Assembly (NCBI GenBank): GCA_963664655.2
Contig: OY761554.1
Location: 992,001 to 1,056,000 of the forward strand
Length of the DNA stretch: 64,000 nucleotides
Origin: Desulfospira sp963664655
GTDB lineage: Bacteria; Desulfobacterota; Desulfobacteria; Desulfobacterales; Desulfobacteraceae
Direction of reading: 5' to 3'
Every line of letters starts with the position of its first letter. The stretch's first letter is position 1. The position numbers and the translations under genes were made by a program. Shown here in pieces: positions 8,549 through 17,127 of the stretch. A model generated the notes under the pieces. That model was not told where the DNA came from. It made no database searches and saw only the letters and a program-made list of their open reading frames with translations.

Positions 8549-8638
8549 GAAAGTCTAACTAACAGGCTGAAAAGACTTTCATTTTTCGTTGTGGGCGGTG
8601 CTTGGTTGGATAATCCAAGCCGTCCGTGACGGTTATAT
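8549..8638 (-). repeat. Solo copy of the 90-bp three-hairpin repeat
   Basis: One unit of the repeat found in tandem at 14178-14537. It has the GAAAGTCT/AGACTTTC stem, the CTTGG/CCAAG stem and the CCGTC-CGT-GACGG hairpin. It lies between the likely promoter at 8692-8718 and the start codon of the minus-strand PEP-CTERM gene, oriented as the tandem copies are relative to their downstream gene. Confidence 0.85.
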
Positions 8639-8655
8639 AAAAAGAATATTTTTTA

Positions 8656-8683
8656 TTGACAAATTTAAAATCCTTATTTTATT
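8656..8683 (+). promoter_or_regulatory. Possible sigma-70 promoter for the FG-GAP gene
   Basis: TTGACA at 8656-8661 is followed after 16 bases by TTTATT (4 of 6 matches to the -10 consensus). It points toward the gene starting at 8750. Confidence 0.35.
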
Positions 8684-8691
8684 AGACTTTT

Positions 8692-8718
8692 ATTATAACA
8701 TCCCAAAAAATATTTCAA
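8692..8718 (-). promoter_or_regulatory. Possible extended -10 promoter reading toward the PEP-CTERM genes
   Basis: On the minus strand TGTTATAAT forms a perfect extended -10 (8692-8700) with TTGAAA (8713-8718) 15 bases upstream. A transcript from here would carry the 90-bp repeat in its 5' leader. Confidence 0.4.
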
Positions 8719-8749
8719 ACAGAAAGTTTAACATGCAAAAGGAGATACT

Positions 8750-10779
8750 ATGAAATCTGTTTTTATGTCATGTGCTGATCAAAATCGTTCTACAGGCCAT
8801 TACCGTATTCTTTTTATTGAATCCTTTTTTATCATAATACTATTTGCAATAACACCCCAAACGATGGCAGCAATATGGTTGGAAGGGAAAACGGCTCCAG
8901 TCGTTTCCGGCAATTCATATTATGGCTATTCGGTTGATATAAACGGTAACTATGCAATTGTTGGAGCTCATTTACACGATGTGGATTATGGCGGTCCCTC
9001 ATTGCCAGATGTTGGCAGAGTATGGATTATAGAAAAGACAAATGGAATATGGGCAGACTCAAATTACTTTGAACTTATAAGGGATGATCCCGGTAGCGAG
9101 TTTGATAAGTTCGGAAAATCCGTTTCAATTAGTGGTAATTATGCCGTCGTAGGCGCTCCGGGTCAGGATAGTAATACTAACATAGGCACAGGGGCTGTTT
9201 ATATATTTAATAGAAGCGGAGATTCATGGAATGAAATGCAACAAATAAAAGTATATACTACTTCGACAGAGGCGCAATTCGGCCATGCGATTGATATCTA
9301 TGGAAACTATCTAATTGTCGGAACTCCCCATAAACATACGGTCCATTTTTATGAATTAGAAGGAGGCACTTGGACACTTAAAGATGCAAGAACTGTATCA
9401 GGTATTTTGGCACCTCTGTTGCTATAAGTGACGGCTACGCAATTGTTGGTGACCCCAGCGATGATACCTATGGAGACTATGCCGGAGCCGCCTATATATT
9501 TAAAAGAAATGATTCAACCGGACGATGGACCCAACAAACACCTCTTTTATACCCCAATGGCGCTTGGAGTCCCCAGACATATGACCGATTTGGCATATCT
9601 GTTTCAATAGACGGGGATTATGCCATTATAGGTGCTAATCCACCGGATAAAATTGGTGATGAATACTTGTTGCTTCAGGGCAGCGCATATATTTTCAAAA
9701 GAGATGACAATGAAACATGGACACAGCACAGTACATACCTTTATGACGAAGAGGATAGTGATCCGGGTGGAAATAATTTTGGCGGTTCCGTATCTATCAG
9801 CGGTCGTTATGCCGTGGTTGGGGCTTCTGGAGACAATGAGCAGGGAACAAATGCCGGTGCAGCCTTTTTCTATGAAATAACCGAAGATGGGTGGCAATAC
9901 AAAGAAAAATTTGTGCTTTCAAACGACGCCCCACAAAGTTTTATGGGGATTTCAGTTGCAACGGATAAAGGCAATGTTTTAATAGGGGCACCTGACTATG
10001 GTGACAAAGTCGGAGCCGTTGTATCCTTTTCATTTGACTTTGATGATGATTTTGATGTTGATGGATTGGACTTAAATGCGTTCATTACAAAATCACCCAC
10101 CATTAAGCCGTTACCGGATGGATATATTACCCATCTTCAGCTTTTACCGGAGTTTTTCGGTCATAACCTGGACACGATTGAAACCATTGAACAGACGGCA
10201 TCCGTCCTTCAAGCAAGTGAGGGTATGAGTTTGGCCGTCGGTATAATGAGCGATAGTACTGCTGTTTCCATCACAACGGAATCTCAGGACGAAGAAATTT
10301 TGATTGAAAATTTTAGCATCAAAGAGGTAAGCTGGACTTCCTCCAATGGTCAAGCCGGATTCGCAACCGGTGAATGGGAATGGCAAATTGACGAGATTCA
10401 CCTTGATTCCGGCACGAATGTTATAAATTTATTTGTTACGGATGCTTTTGGCAACACTGCAGAAAAAGAAATTCAAGTGGTTTATAATGAAATTTTAACG
10501 GAAGACGGAACAAGACTACAGGAACAATGGACCCGCAGATTAACCTACGAATTCAACTTTGATGAGACGGATTCCGAGAACTCACTAATAACGGCGGCAG
10601 ATATAACTATCTGGCTGTGGCCGGACAAGATCATTATGACTGATGATTATTTAAACCCTGTTAAGGTTGATAGTGACCGGCTCACCACAGAGGAAGGGGT
10701 TCAATACCACTGGGACATGGAGTGTGATGATTCAAATAAAAATATTCTTTACCTGGATCTTCCTTCTGATGAACTGTAA
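8750..10779 (+). pseudogene. FG-GAP repeat surface protein, interrupted by a frameshift
   Basis: A gene of about 676 codons is broken by one missing base near 9403. The first frame (8750-9427, ATG after AAAAGGAGATACT) encodes a signal segment and repeated blades such as FGKSVSISGNYAVVGAPG and FGHAIDIYGNYLIVGTP. The second frame continues from about 9403 with FGTSVAISDGYAIVGDPSDD and three more blades, so the repeat series is continuous across the shift. After the blades comes DFDDDFDVDGLDLNAF, a dockerin-like calcium loop (about 10036-10083), then a roughly 230-residue C-terminal region of unknown type. Adding one T in GGTATTTTGG would restore the frame. It could be a true mutation, a phase-variation site or an assembly error. 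Confidence 0.8.
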
Positions 10780-11029
10780 CGATATGACACTTTTTAGAAT
10801 TGCCATCCGCTATACGATGTGTATAGATTAAAGAAGTTTTATAGAACATAAACCTGATTTTCATGGATTCAGGATATACATTCATGATTGAAACAGAAAA
10901 ATATTTGCCCAACACGCCCCAACCGATCCGGGGGCCTTTCGACTTTTTGAAAGTCCTTGACTTGTGGATGGGTTTGGCTATTACAACGTACTCGGCAAAT
11001 TTGCCCCTGGTCGGCTGAACTCCCTGTAT

Positions 11030-11581
11030 ATGGAAAACTTTAACTCCAAAACCTTTGTTTTCTGCCCCTCTTGCGGCCAAAAGGCGCTTTTCCCCAGATC
11101 CCCGAAATCCTTTAAATGCCGGGAATGCGGATTTTTATTCTACGTGAACTGTGCTGCAGCTGCCATGGCCCTGATCTTTGATGACCAGGGAAGGCTGTTG
11201 ATTACCTACAGGAAAAAAGAGCCTGCCAAAGGAAAGGGGGATCTTCCCGGCGGATTTATCGAGCCGGGTGAAACCGTTGAGCAGGGGCTTGTCCGGGAAA
11301 TCAAAGAAGAACTGAACCTGAATGTTTTGTCCCTTGAATACCTGTGTTCCGCAGCCAATTTTTATCCCTACGAAACCGTGACATATCCCATCACCGACAT
11401 GGCGTTTATCTGTAAGACCAACGGGTTTGACCATATGTCGGCCAATGACGACATCACCGGATATGAATTTGTGGATCTGTCCTGTTTTGACCTGAACACC
11501 TTTGGCATGGCATCCCCTAAACGGGTGGTGGAATTTTACTGTCAAAAGTTCCTGAAACCGGATTCGGATCTTAGCGGCTAA
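11030..11581 (+). CDS. Nudix hydrolase with N-terminal zinc ribbon
   Basis: The 183-residue protein joins a zinc ribbon (FCPSCGQK and FKCRECGFLF, CxxC pairs near residues 12-15 and 30-33) to a Nudix domain. The Nudix box GGFIEPGETVEQGLVREIKE fits GX5EX7REUXEE exactly and is completed by EL. This arrangement resembles NudC-type and related ADP-ribose/NADH pyrophosphatases. It hydrolyses a nucleoside diphosphate linked to another moiety; the substrate is not determined. The frame is open to 10964, but MENFNSKTF at 11030 gives a natural start just before the ribbon. No strong ribosome site precedes either start. It sits 47 bases ahead of an aldehyde dehydrogenase gene. Confidence 0.85.
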   Translation: MENFNSKTFVFCPSCGQKALFPRSPKSFKCRECGFLFYVNCAAAAMALIFDDQGRLLITYRKKEPAKGKGDLPGGFIEPGETVEQGLVREIKEELNLNVLSLEYLCSAANFYPYETVTYPITDMAFICKTNGFDHMSANDDITGYEFVDLSCFDLNTFGMASPKRVVEFYCQKFLKPDSDLSG

Positions 11582-11616
11582 CAGCTAACAGCTAATGGCT
11601 AACAGCTATTATAAAA
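11580..11616. repeat. Heptad repeat, GCTAACA type
   Basis: Five successive 7-base units (GCTAACA, GCTAACA, GCTAATG, GCTAACA, GCTATTA) fill the gap between the Nudix and aldehyde dehydrogenase genes. The same motif recurs at 34088-34160, 51740-51760, 54628-54685 and 54850-54900. Confidence 0.7.
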
Positions 11617-11628
11617 CAGGACATTATA

Positions 11629-13008
11629 ATGACAACACACCCCATCATTCAGACCGTTCTCAATCAGCAAACGTACTTTAATTCTCTGGCCACCCGGTCT
11701 TATGATTTCAGGATCAGGCAGCTTCAGACGCTTAAGCAGGGGATCATAAAATTTGAGGCTGAATTTACCCGGGCCTTGAAACAGGATCTGGGCAAGCCCG
11801 AGTTTGAATCCTATGCCTCGGAAATCGGGTTCAGCCTTCATGAGATCGGTTTTGTCATTAAGCATTTGAAAAAGTGGATGCGGCCCAGACGGGTGAAAAC
11901 CCCCTTGCTCTGCCAGCCGGCATCCAGCCGGATCCACTACACCCCCTTAGGGGTCAATCTGATCATCGCCCCGTTCAATTATCCGGTGGGCCTGACCCTC
12001 GGGCCTTTGACCGCCGCCATTGCCGCCGGCAATACAGCGGTCCTGAAAACCTCCGAGTTGACCCCTCATTGCAGTGCCGTGATCCAGAAGATGATTGAAG
12101 ACGGCTTTGATCCGGCATATATCGCCTATATCCCGGGGGAAATTCCTGAAACCACCCTGTTGCTGGAACAAAAATTCGATCATATCTTTTTTACGGGCAG
12201 TCCCAGGGTCGGGGCCATTGTCATGCAGGCCGCCGCAAAGACCCTGACCCCGGTGACACTGGAGCTTGGGGGAAAAAGCCCGTGCATTGTCCATGCCGAT
12301 GCCAGGTTGAATATCGCTGCCAACCGGATCGTTTACGGCAAATTCTTTAACACGGGCCAGACCTGTATTGCCCCGGATTATGTGCTGGTCCATGAAACCG
12401 TGGCCAGGGCCTTTCTTGATGCCTTAATCCAGCGGATTACCCGCCTTTACGGCAAAGCCCCCCTGTCCTGCCCCGACTACGGCCGGATCGTCAGCCCGGG
12501 CCATTTTAAACGGATTATGGCCCTTATTGATCCGGACAAGATTGTTGCCGGGGGGCAGCATGACGAAAAGGAGCGGTTTATCGCCCCGACGGTAATGGCC
12601 AATGTCACCCTGGAGGACAAGGTCATGACCGAAGAAATTTTCGGTCCGGTGCTGCCGGTGTTAACCTATACCCGGTTTGATGACATTTGTGACATCATTG
12701 GAAAGCTTCCCGGCCACCCATTGGCTTGTTATCTGTTCAGTGAAAGCAAAACCGTTCAGGAAGAAGTGATGTCCCGTATCCCGTTCGGCGGCGGATCCAT
12801 CAACCACTGCCTTCAGCATTTTATCAACCCGCACCTGCCCTTCGGCGGTATCGGGGAAAGCGGCATGGGCAGCTATCATGGGTTTGACGGCTTTGAACGG
12901 TTTTCCCATAAAAAAAGCATTCTTAAAGCAGGCTCGAAAATCGACCTGCCCCTTGGGTATCCCCCGTACAAGAAAAAGCTGGGGCTTTTAAAACGGTTCA
13001 TGAGATAA
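11629..13008 (+). CDS. NAD(P)-dependent aldehyde dehydrogenase (class 3-like)
   Basis: The 459-residue enzyme has the length and motifs of the ALDH3/YwdH group. These are the Rossmann segment PFNYPVGLTLGPLTAAIAAG with NTAVLKTSE, the FTGSPRVG loop, the general base glutamate in LELGGKSP and the nucleophilic cysteine in FFNTGQTCIAPDY. EIFGPVLPV follows, and the C-terminus includes LPFGGIGESGMGSYHG. It oxidises aldehydes to carboxylates with NAD(P)+, probably medium or long-chain ones judging by the class. The last residues are basic (YKKKLGLLKRFMR). It ends against a terminator that serves the convergent lipoprotein gene. Confidence 0.9.
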   Translation: MTTHPIIQTVLNQQTYFNSLATRSYDFRIRQLQTLKQGIIKFEAEFTRALKQDLGKPEFESYASEIGFSLHEIGFVIKHLKKWMRPRRVKTPLLCQPASSRIHYTPLGVNLIIAPFNYPVGLTLGPLTAAIAAGNTAVLKTSELTPHCSAVIQKMIEDGFDPAYIAYIPGEIPETTLLLEQKFDHIFFTGSPRVGAIVMQAAAKTLTPVTLELGGKSPCIVHADARLNIAANRIVYGKFFNTGQTCIAPDYVLVHETVARAFLDALIQRITRLYGKAPLSCPDYGRIVSPGHFKRIMALIDPDKIVAGGQHDEKERFIAPTVMANVTLEDKVMTEEIFGPVLPVLTYTRFDDICDIIGKLPGHPLACYLFSESKTVQEEVMSRIPFGGGSINHCLQHFINPHLPFGGIGESGMGSYHGFDGFERFSHKKSILKAGSKIDLPLGYPPYKKKLGLLKRFMR

Positions 13009-13011
13009 AAC

Positions 13012-13048
13012 AAAAAAACGGCGGCAAAGAAAGGTTTCTTTGCCGCCG
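13012..13048 (-). terminator. Rho-independent terminator of the CsgG-like gene
   Basis: A 14-bp perfect stem (13019-13032 with 13035-13048, arms CGGCGGCAAAGAAA and TTTCTTTGCCGCCG) is followed on the minus strand by seven T. On the plus strand no T run follows, so it serves mainly the minus-strand gene. Confidence 0.85.
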
Positions 13049-13077
13049 TAAAGTTACAACAGGTCAGGGTATGGCCG

Positions 13078-14145
13078 TTATTGCCAGTATTTTTGAAGGT
13101 ACTTTCTCTCCAGAAGGATAATGGACTGTTCATCCACCTGCCCGCTGTTCACCTGGAATTTGATCAGATCGTCCCGGTAAGGGATTTTTCTCGGGCTTGA
13201 AAACTGGAAGGTCTGGCTCCTGTCCTTGGTAATGATGACGTAGTTATAGGTTTGATTGCCGCTGTCGTAAACCCGCTGGGTCATCACCCCCTCGAAGGAC
13301 CCCTGGCCGGCCATGGCGGCCTGGCCCCCCTGGACTCCGAGTTGTCCGCCGGTCCCGAGCCCGCCCTGTACCGTCTGGGCCTTGTAGGATTTAACCGCCC
13401 GGATCAGATTGTTCATGGAATCGGTGAAGGCCGCCACAATAACCTTGCCTTCCGGGGTTTTTGAATAGGCCCCCACGGCCCCGCCGGCACTGTGGCCGAA
13501 CATGCCGCCCAAAAGGTTAAAGTCCGTGTTCCGGGCGCTGCCTTCGGCGGCGGCCAGCTGAACACCGGAGCGGTTTTCAATCAGGGTGATCATGGTGCTG
13601 GCATCGCTGGTTTTAAATCCGCCGGCGACAGCCCCGGCAACGGAACCAAGCAGCCCCCCCACCACCGCACCGGCCCCGCCGGTATCATTTGAGCTGAAGG
13701 TAATGCTGGGGGTGGCGGTATAATCCGCCGCGACGATCTGTCCTTTACCAAAGTTGGACCCGCTGCGCATTTCCCCTGACTGCATCAGCTGACGTTCCTG
13801 CATCATCTGGTTCATGGCTTTTCCGCGCTCGACCACCACAAAACAGTTGGACTGCTGGGCTAAAAGCCGGATAACCGGAATCGTGGACGGCAGCCTCAGG
13901 TCGCTGGTTAAGTGCTGATACCAGGATTCCGACTGGTCCTCATAAATGGCCAGGGTTCCCAAAGAGGCATCGCAATGCTCTAAGCCGGCATTGGCATTCT
14001 GGGCATTGGCCCCCCCGGCAGACCCGGTGGCCGTTGTCTTTGCCGACTGTGACCCGGTTTGCATGGAGGACATACACCCGGAAATGAATAACAGGGTTAG
14101 AGCACAACATAACGCCATTCCGCATCCAGATATTTTTCTAGCCAT
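13078..14145 (-). CDS. CsgG/HfaB-family outer-membrane lipoprotein
   Basis: The 355-residue precursor has a lipoprotein signal ending in LLFISGC (Cys about residue 24). A CsgG/HfaB-type domain follows (LGTLAIYEDQS, VIRLLAQQSNCFVVVERGKAMNQMMQERQ and VAADYTATPSI). A glycine-rich segment (GGAGAVVGGLLGSVAGAVAGG) and a C-terminal region near residues 290-355 complete it. In Escherichia coli CsgG forms the curli secretion pore; HfaB anchors holdfast. No curlin or other csg gene is nearby, so this is a relative of unknown cargo. The second ATG (14145) is chosen because AAGGAG directly abuts the first (14151). It has a roughly 500-base leader containing four 90-bp repeats. Confidence 0.8.
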   Translation of the reverse strand: MARKISGCGMALCCALTLLFISGCMSSMQTGSQSAKTTATGSAGGANAQNANAGLEHCDASLGTLAIYEDQSESWYQHLTSDLRLPSTIPVIRLLAQQSNCFVVVERGKAMNQMMQERQLMQSGEMRSGSNFGKGQIVAADYTATPSITFSSNDTGGAGAVVGGLLGSVAGAVAGGFKTSDASTMITLIENRSGVQLAAAEGSARNTDFNLLGGMFGHSAGGAVGAYSKTPEGKVIVAAFTDSMNNLIRAVKSYKAQTVQGGLGTGGQLGVQGGQAAMAGQGSFEGVMTQRVYDSGNQTYNYVIITKDRSQTFQFSSPRKIPYRDDLIKFQVNSGQVDEQSIILLERKYLQKYWQ

Positions 14146-14177
14146 TTTCATCTCCTTTTTTTCCCTTTTTTTTATAT

Positions 14178-14537
14178 GAAAGTCATACTAACAGGCTGAA
14201 AAGACTTTCATTTTTCGTTGTGGGCGGTGCTTGGTTGGATAACCCAAGCCGTCCGTGACGGTTATAAGAAAGTCTCACTAACGTCCTGAGAAGACTTTCA
14301 ATATTTGTTGTGGGCGGTGCTTGGTTGGATAACCAAGGCGGCCCGTGGCCGTTATAAGAAAGTCTCACTAAGGTCCTGAGAAGACTTTCAATATTTGTCG
14401 TGGGCGGCTCTTGGTTGGATAACCAAGGCGGCCCGTGGCCGTTATAAGAAAGTCTCACTAAGGTCCTGAGAAGACTTTCAATATTTGTCGTGGGCGGCTC
14501 TTGGTTGGATAACCAAGGCGGCCCGTGGCCGTTTTAT
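14178..14537 (-). repeat. Four tandem copies of a 90-bp three-hairpin repeat
   Basis: Units start with GAAAGTC at 14178, 14268, 14358 and 14448, a strict 90-base period. Each unit can form three hairpins: GAAAGTC/GACTTTC, CTTGGTT/AACCAAG (imperfect in unit 1) and a short GC hairpin. In unit 1 the last hairpin is CCGTC-CGT-GACGG; in units 2-4 it is CGGCC-CGT-GGCCG, so two base pairs changed on both sides. Units 3 and 4 are essentially identical. Open frames across this array (RLSYNGHG repeats) are artefacts of the repeat. A solo copy is at 8549-8638. Confidence 0.95.
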
Positions 14538-14650
14538 GAAACTTGGGGCCAAATTCGGGGCGAAAGTTTCGATACTTTGTTATGGACAAAGCAGGTTCTA
14601 AAATCCGGTCTGTCCGAGACGGGCATTCATAATCGTTAAACTAGAAAATT
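14538..14650 (-). other. Upstream part of the leader, with small hairpins
   Basis: Between the promoter and the repeat array the minus-strand transcript contains further small stems (CTTTGT/ACAAAG and CGAAA/TTTCG). No known riboswitch was recognised. Confidence 0.35.
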
Positions 14651-14680
14651 ATTGTAGGATAGAGATTTCTGTTTTGTCAA
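14651..14680 (-). promoter_or_regulatory. Near-consensus sigma-70 promoter reading into the 90-bp repeats
   Basis: On the minus strand TTGACA (14675-14680) and TACAAT (14651-14656) are separated by 18 bases. Transcription would begin near 14644 and pass through all four repeats before the start codon at 14145. Confidence 0.65.
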
Positions 14681-14738
14681 GAAGATGATCAAAATTGTCA
14701 GAATCCCTTATTCTGAGCGGCAGCAGAAAAAAGGGGGG

Positions 14739-15872
14739 CTATTTGGTGCCTGGCCCAAGGCGAAGGCCGGTGTTTTTGCCTTTATTATGGATTCCTTTTC
14801 GGATGTGCGTTTTTTTCCCTTCTTTAAACCCCTGGTTATAAGCGGCGCTTGAATGGCGGTAAGAGGCCCTGCGCCGGGAGATCCGGGGAAACACCCGGTT
14901 CATTTCCGTTTGAATTTTCAAGGCCATGGATAAAGACAGGGATTGAGATACTTCCATGATCGCTCTGGTCTCCCCGGAATCAACCCGCACAGGGGCTTCA
15001 CATGAGGGAGTTAACGTCTTTTTAATGCCTTCTGTAAAGCCGACATAAAAGGAGACCTCATCTTTTCTGGTATACCCCTGAAGGGACCGGTTTTCCTGCC
15101 ACAGCCGGGTGCCGGTTTCCAACAGGTAATGGTAGACATATTCAGCTATTTTTAAGTTTTCCGGCAGGCCGAACAGCACCATTGCCTGGTAAGACTGCTG
15201 ATCCCTGGCATCATATTGTTTGGAAAGAACGGGATGGACGTAGTAAAACTGGCTGAGAATAAGAAGGATCCCTTTTTGCAGCCGGGTAACCTGTTTTTTC
15301 TTGTGGGTGATGACCCGGTATCCGGCGCGGCTTTGTTCAAACCGGGCTTCATCCATAAACAGGTCCAGGTTGTGTTTGTGAATCAGCTCATTGGCTTTCC
15401 GGGAGGCCGCCCTTGCCTCGTTTTCGTTATCAGACTGTGCCAAAGAGAGCAATTTTTGAACCGTTTGGATCATTTTATCGGCCTGGAATGAAACCCCCTT
15501 TTCTGGCTCAAGCATGTCCCGGGGGATTTTTCCTGAAGACCGGATGAAATCGGGGTGGACCCCGAGGATCTGACAGGCCTCTTTAAACCGGGGGCCGTGG
15601 CCGCCGTCTTCATTCATCACCTGGGAAACATACTGGTGGGCCATTTCATGCTTTAACACCTCAACCACCACATGCCAGGGAGACGTTTCAATTAAATGCC
15701 TTGATATGGAAAGGGTTCTTGAGGCCGGCGCCCACTGGCCAAAACGGGTTTGTGAATCCGATATTCTGATCAGGGGCAGGGCCATGTCAACATGGTGATT
15801 CCAGCAGATTTCCTTAAATTCCTCCAAAAGCCTGCCGGCCCATGCCGTTTCCCGGGAAAAAACCGCTGTCAT
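14739..15872 (-). CDS. SprT-like zinc metalloprotease fused to DUF2786
   Basis: The 377-residue protein has an N-terminal SprT-like domain with the zinc motif HEMAHQY (HExxH, about residues 75-79) and a further histidine in EDGGHGPRF. A DUF2786 segment follows (about 131-170, IQTVQKLLSLAQSDNENEAR and ANELIHKHNLD), then a C-terminal domain (about 195-350) often paired with DUF2786. The C-terminus is very basic (KKTHIRKGIHNKGKNTGLRL), suggesting nucleic-acid contact. SprT/Spartan relatives cut DNA-bound proteins, but a role in DNA-protein crosslink repair is only inferred. The gene stands alone; the CsgG-like gene downstream has its own promoter. Confidence 0.8.
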   Translation of the reverse strand: MTAVFSRETAWAGRLLEEFKEICWNHHVDMALPLIRISDSQTRFGQWAPASRTLSISRHLIETSPWHVVVEVLKHEMAHQYVSQVMNEDGGHGPRFKEACQILGVHPDFIRSSGKIPRDMLEPEKGVSFQADKMIQTVQKLLSLAQSDNENEARAASRKANELIHKHNLDLFMDEARFEQSRAGYRVITHKKKQVTRLQKGILLILSQFYYVHPVLSKQYDARDQQSYQAMVLFGLPENLKIAEYVYHYLLETGTRLWQENRSLQGYTRKDEVSFYVGFTEGIKKTLTPSCEAPVRVDSGETRAIMEVSQSLSLSMALKIQTEMNRVFPRISRRRASYRHSSAAYNQGFKEGKKTHIRKGIHNKGKNTGLRLGPGTK

Positions 15873-16213
15873 AAATGATACCCCCTATTTGCCCCTTAGG
15901 GCGATTGTCTTTAACATAACCCAATTTAAGTCCAAAGTCCGTTTTACCGCTATACCTGTCAGGGGTCAATACAGAGGCGCATACCTTGAAGATTTACAGC
16001 ATCGGGTCTTCGTTTCCCAAGTTATCAAATTTACCGATAAAAAAAACATATGGTTAAATATTTGGATCGGTGACATGAACTGGCCCGGTAGGCCAACATT
16101 TCAAAACTTGACCCGAAGACTCAATTTCTGTATAAACAGTGTTTTTTTAGGCTCTTGCATGAAATGGGAAAAGGTCTTGTTTTCATCCCGAACCTAAACA
16201 GACAGGAGGGGTG
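15873..16213. other. Intergenic region without a recognised gene
   Basis: About 340 bases between divergent genes. A TTG-initiated 102-codon frame (15889-16197) lacks a ribosome site and resembles nothing known, so it is not called. The promoters of the SprT-like gene (leftward) and the AEC transporter gene (rightward) should be here. GACAGGAGGGG at the right end is the ribosome site of the transporter. Confidence 0.5.
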
Positions 16214-17122
16214 ATGGGGTTTCAAATGGTTTCCATTTTCTTTAATGTGGTTTGTCCGGTATTTTCCCTGGTGCTTATGGGCTATTTGTTAGGGCCCCGA
16301 CTGGGCATCCAGTACCAGTCCTTGTCCAGGACCGCATATTATATTCTGGTTCCCGCTTTTATCTTTAATTTACTCGGCCACATCCATATTGACCCGGCCA
16401 CCATTGGCCGGATGGTGATCTGCATTGGATCTGTTTATATTATTACCGGACTGATCGGCTATTTTTTCGCGAAATTGATCGGGTACGACCGGAAAACGGC
16501 CGTGGCATTTCTGATGAGCTGTATATTTGGGAACGTGGGCAATTACGGGCTTGCCCTGACCGGATTCAGGCTTGGGGATGGGGCCATGGAAAGCGCCACG
16601 GTTTATATGGTATCTGTGAACACCATCTCTTTTTCTTTGTGTGTCCTTGCGGCGAGCTGGCTGAGCAAAGGGGAAGCCGGAGCCTTGAAAAGCCTTGCAA
16701 AGACACCCGGTATCGTGGCGCTGCCCATTGCCCTGATATTTCCTTTTACCGGAACCCAGCCGCCGGTTATGATTGAGCGAATCACATCCCTTCTTGGGGA
16801 TGCCATGATCCCGGTCATGCTGCTGGTCCTGGGGTTGCAGCTTAGAGAATCGGGGAAGCTGTCTTTTGGAAAGCCGGTCCTGGCCGCCTGCGGCATCCGT
16901 CTGATTGTCGGGCCGGCCCTGGCCTTTGTCCTTTTCCCCATCATGGGCCTTACCGGCCTGCAGGCATCCGCCGGTATTCTCCAGGCATCCATGCCGACGG
17001 CCGTCCTTACGGCCATCATTGCCTTGGAGCATGATGTGCTGCCATCCTTTGTGACATCGGTTGTCTTTGCCAGTACCCTGCTGAGCCTGGCCAGCCTGAC
17101 GGTTGTTATGCTTTTGTTGTAG
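16214..17122 (+). CDS. AEC family (auxin efflux carrier-like) transporter
   Basis: The 302-residue integral membrane protein has about ten hydrophobic segments in two similar halves, as in the AEC/MdcF family. Typical features are NVVCPVFSLVLMGYLLG at the start, SCIFGNVGNYGLALTGFRLG (conserved N-G segment) and LGLQLRESGKL with ILQASMPTAVLTAIIALEH in the second half. Bacterial members move small organic anions such as malonate or malate; the substrate here is open. AGGAGG (16204-16209) precedes both a GTG (16211) and the chosen ATG (16214). It converges on the CitE-like gene, six bases away. Confidence 0.85.
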   Translation: MGFQMVSIFFNVVCPVFSLVLMGYLLGPRLGIQYQSLSRTAYYILVPAFIFNLLGHIHIDPATIGRMVICIGSVYIITGLIGYFFAKLIGYDRKTAVAFLMSCIFGNVGNYGLALTGFRLGDGAMESATVYMVSVNTISFSLCVLAASWLSKGEAGALKSLAKTPGIVALPIALIFPFTGTQPPVMIERITSLLGDAMIPVMLLVLGLQLRESGKLSFGKPVLAACGIRLIVGPALAFVLFPIMGLTGLQASAGILQASMPTAVLTAIIALEHDVLPSFVTSVVFASTLLSLASLTVVMLLL

Positions 17123-17127
17123 GCCGT

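Noticed and set aside
10884..11018. 44-codon frame upstream of the Nudix gene (MIETEKYLPNTPQ start)
   Set aside because: No ribosome site or family match; it overlaps the region before the chosen Nudix start.
14183..14458. Open frame of about 91 codons with RLSYNGHG repeats across the 90-bp array (minus strand)
   Set aside because: It arises because 90 is a multiple of three; the bases are constrained as hairpins and there is no ribosome site.
14178..14537. Possible CRISPR array
   Set aside because: The units are contiguous with no unique spacers, and no cas genes are present.
15889..16197. 102-codon plus-strand frame
   Set aside because: TTG start without a ribosome site, no recognisable protein features, between divergent genes.
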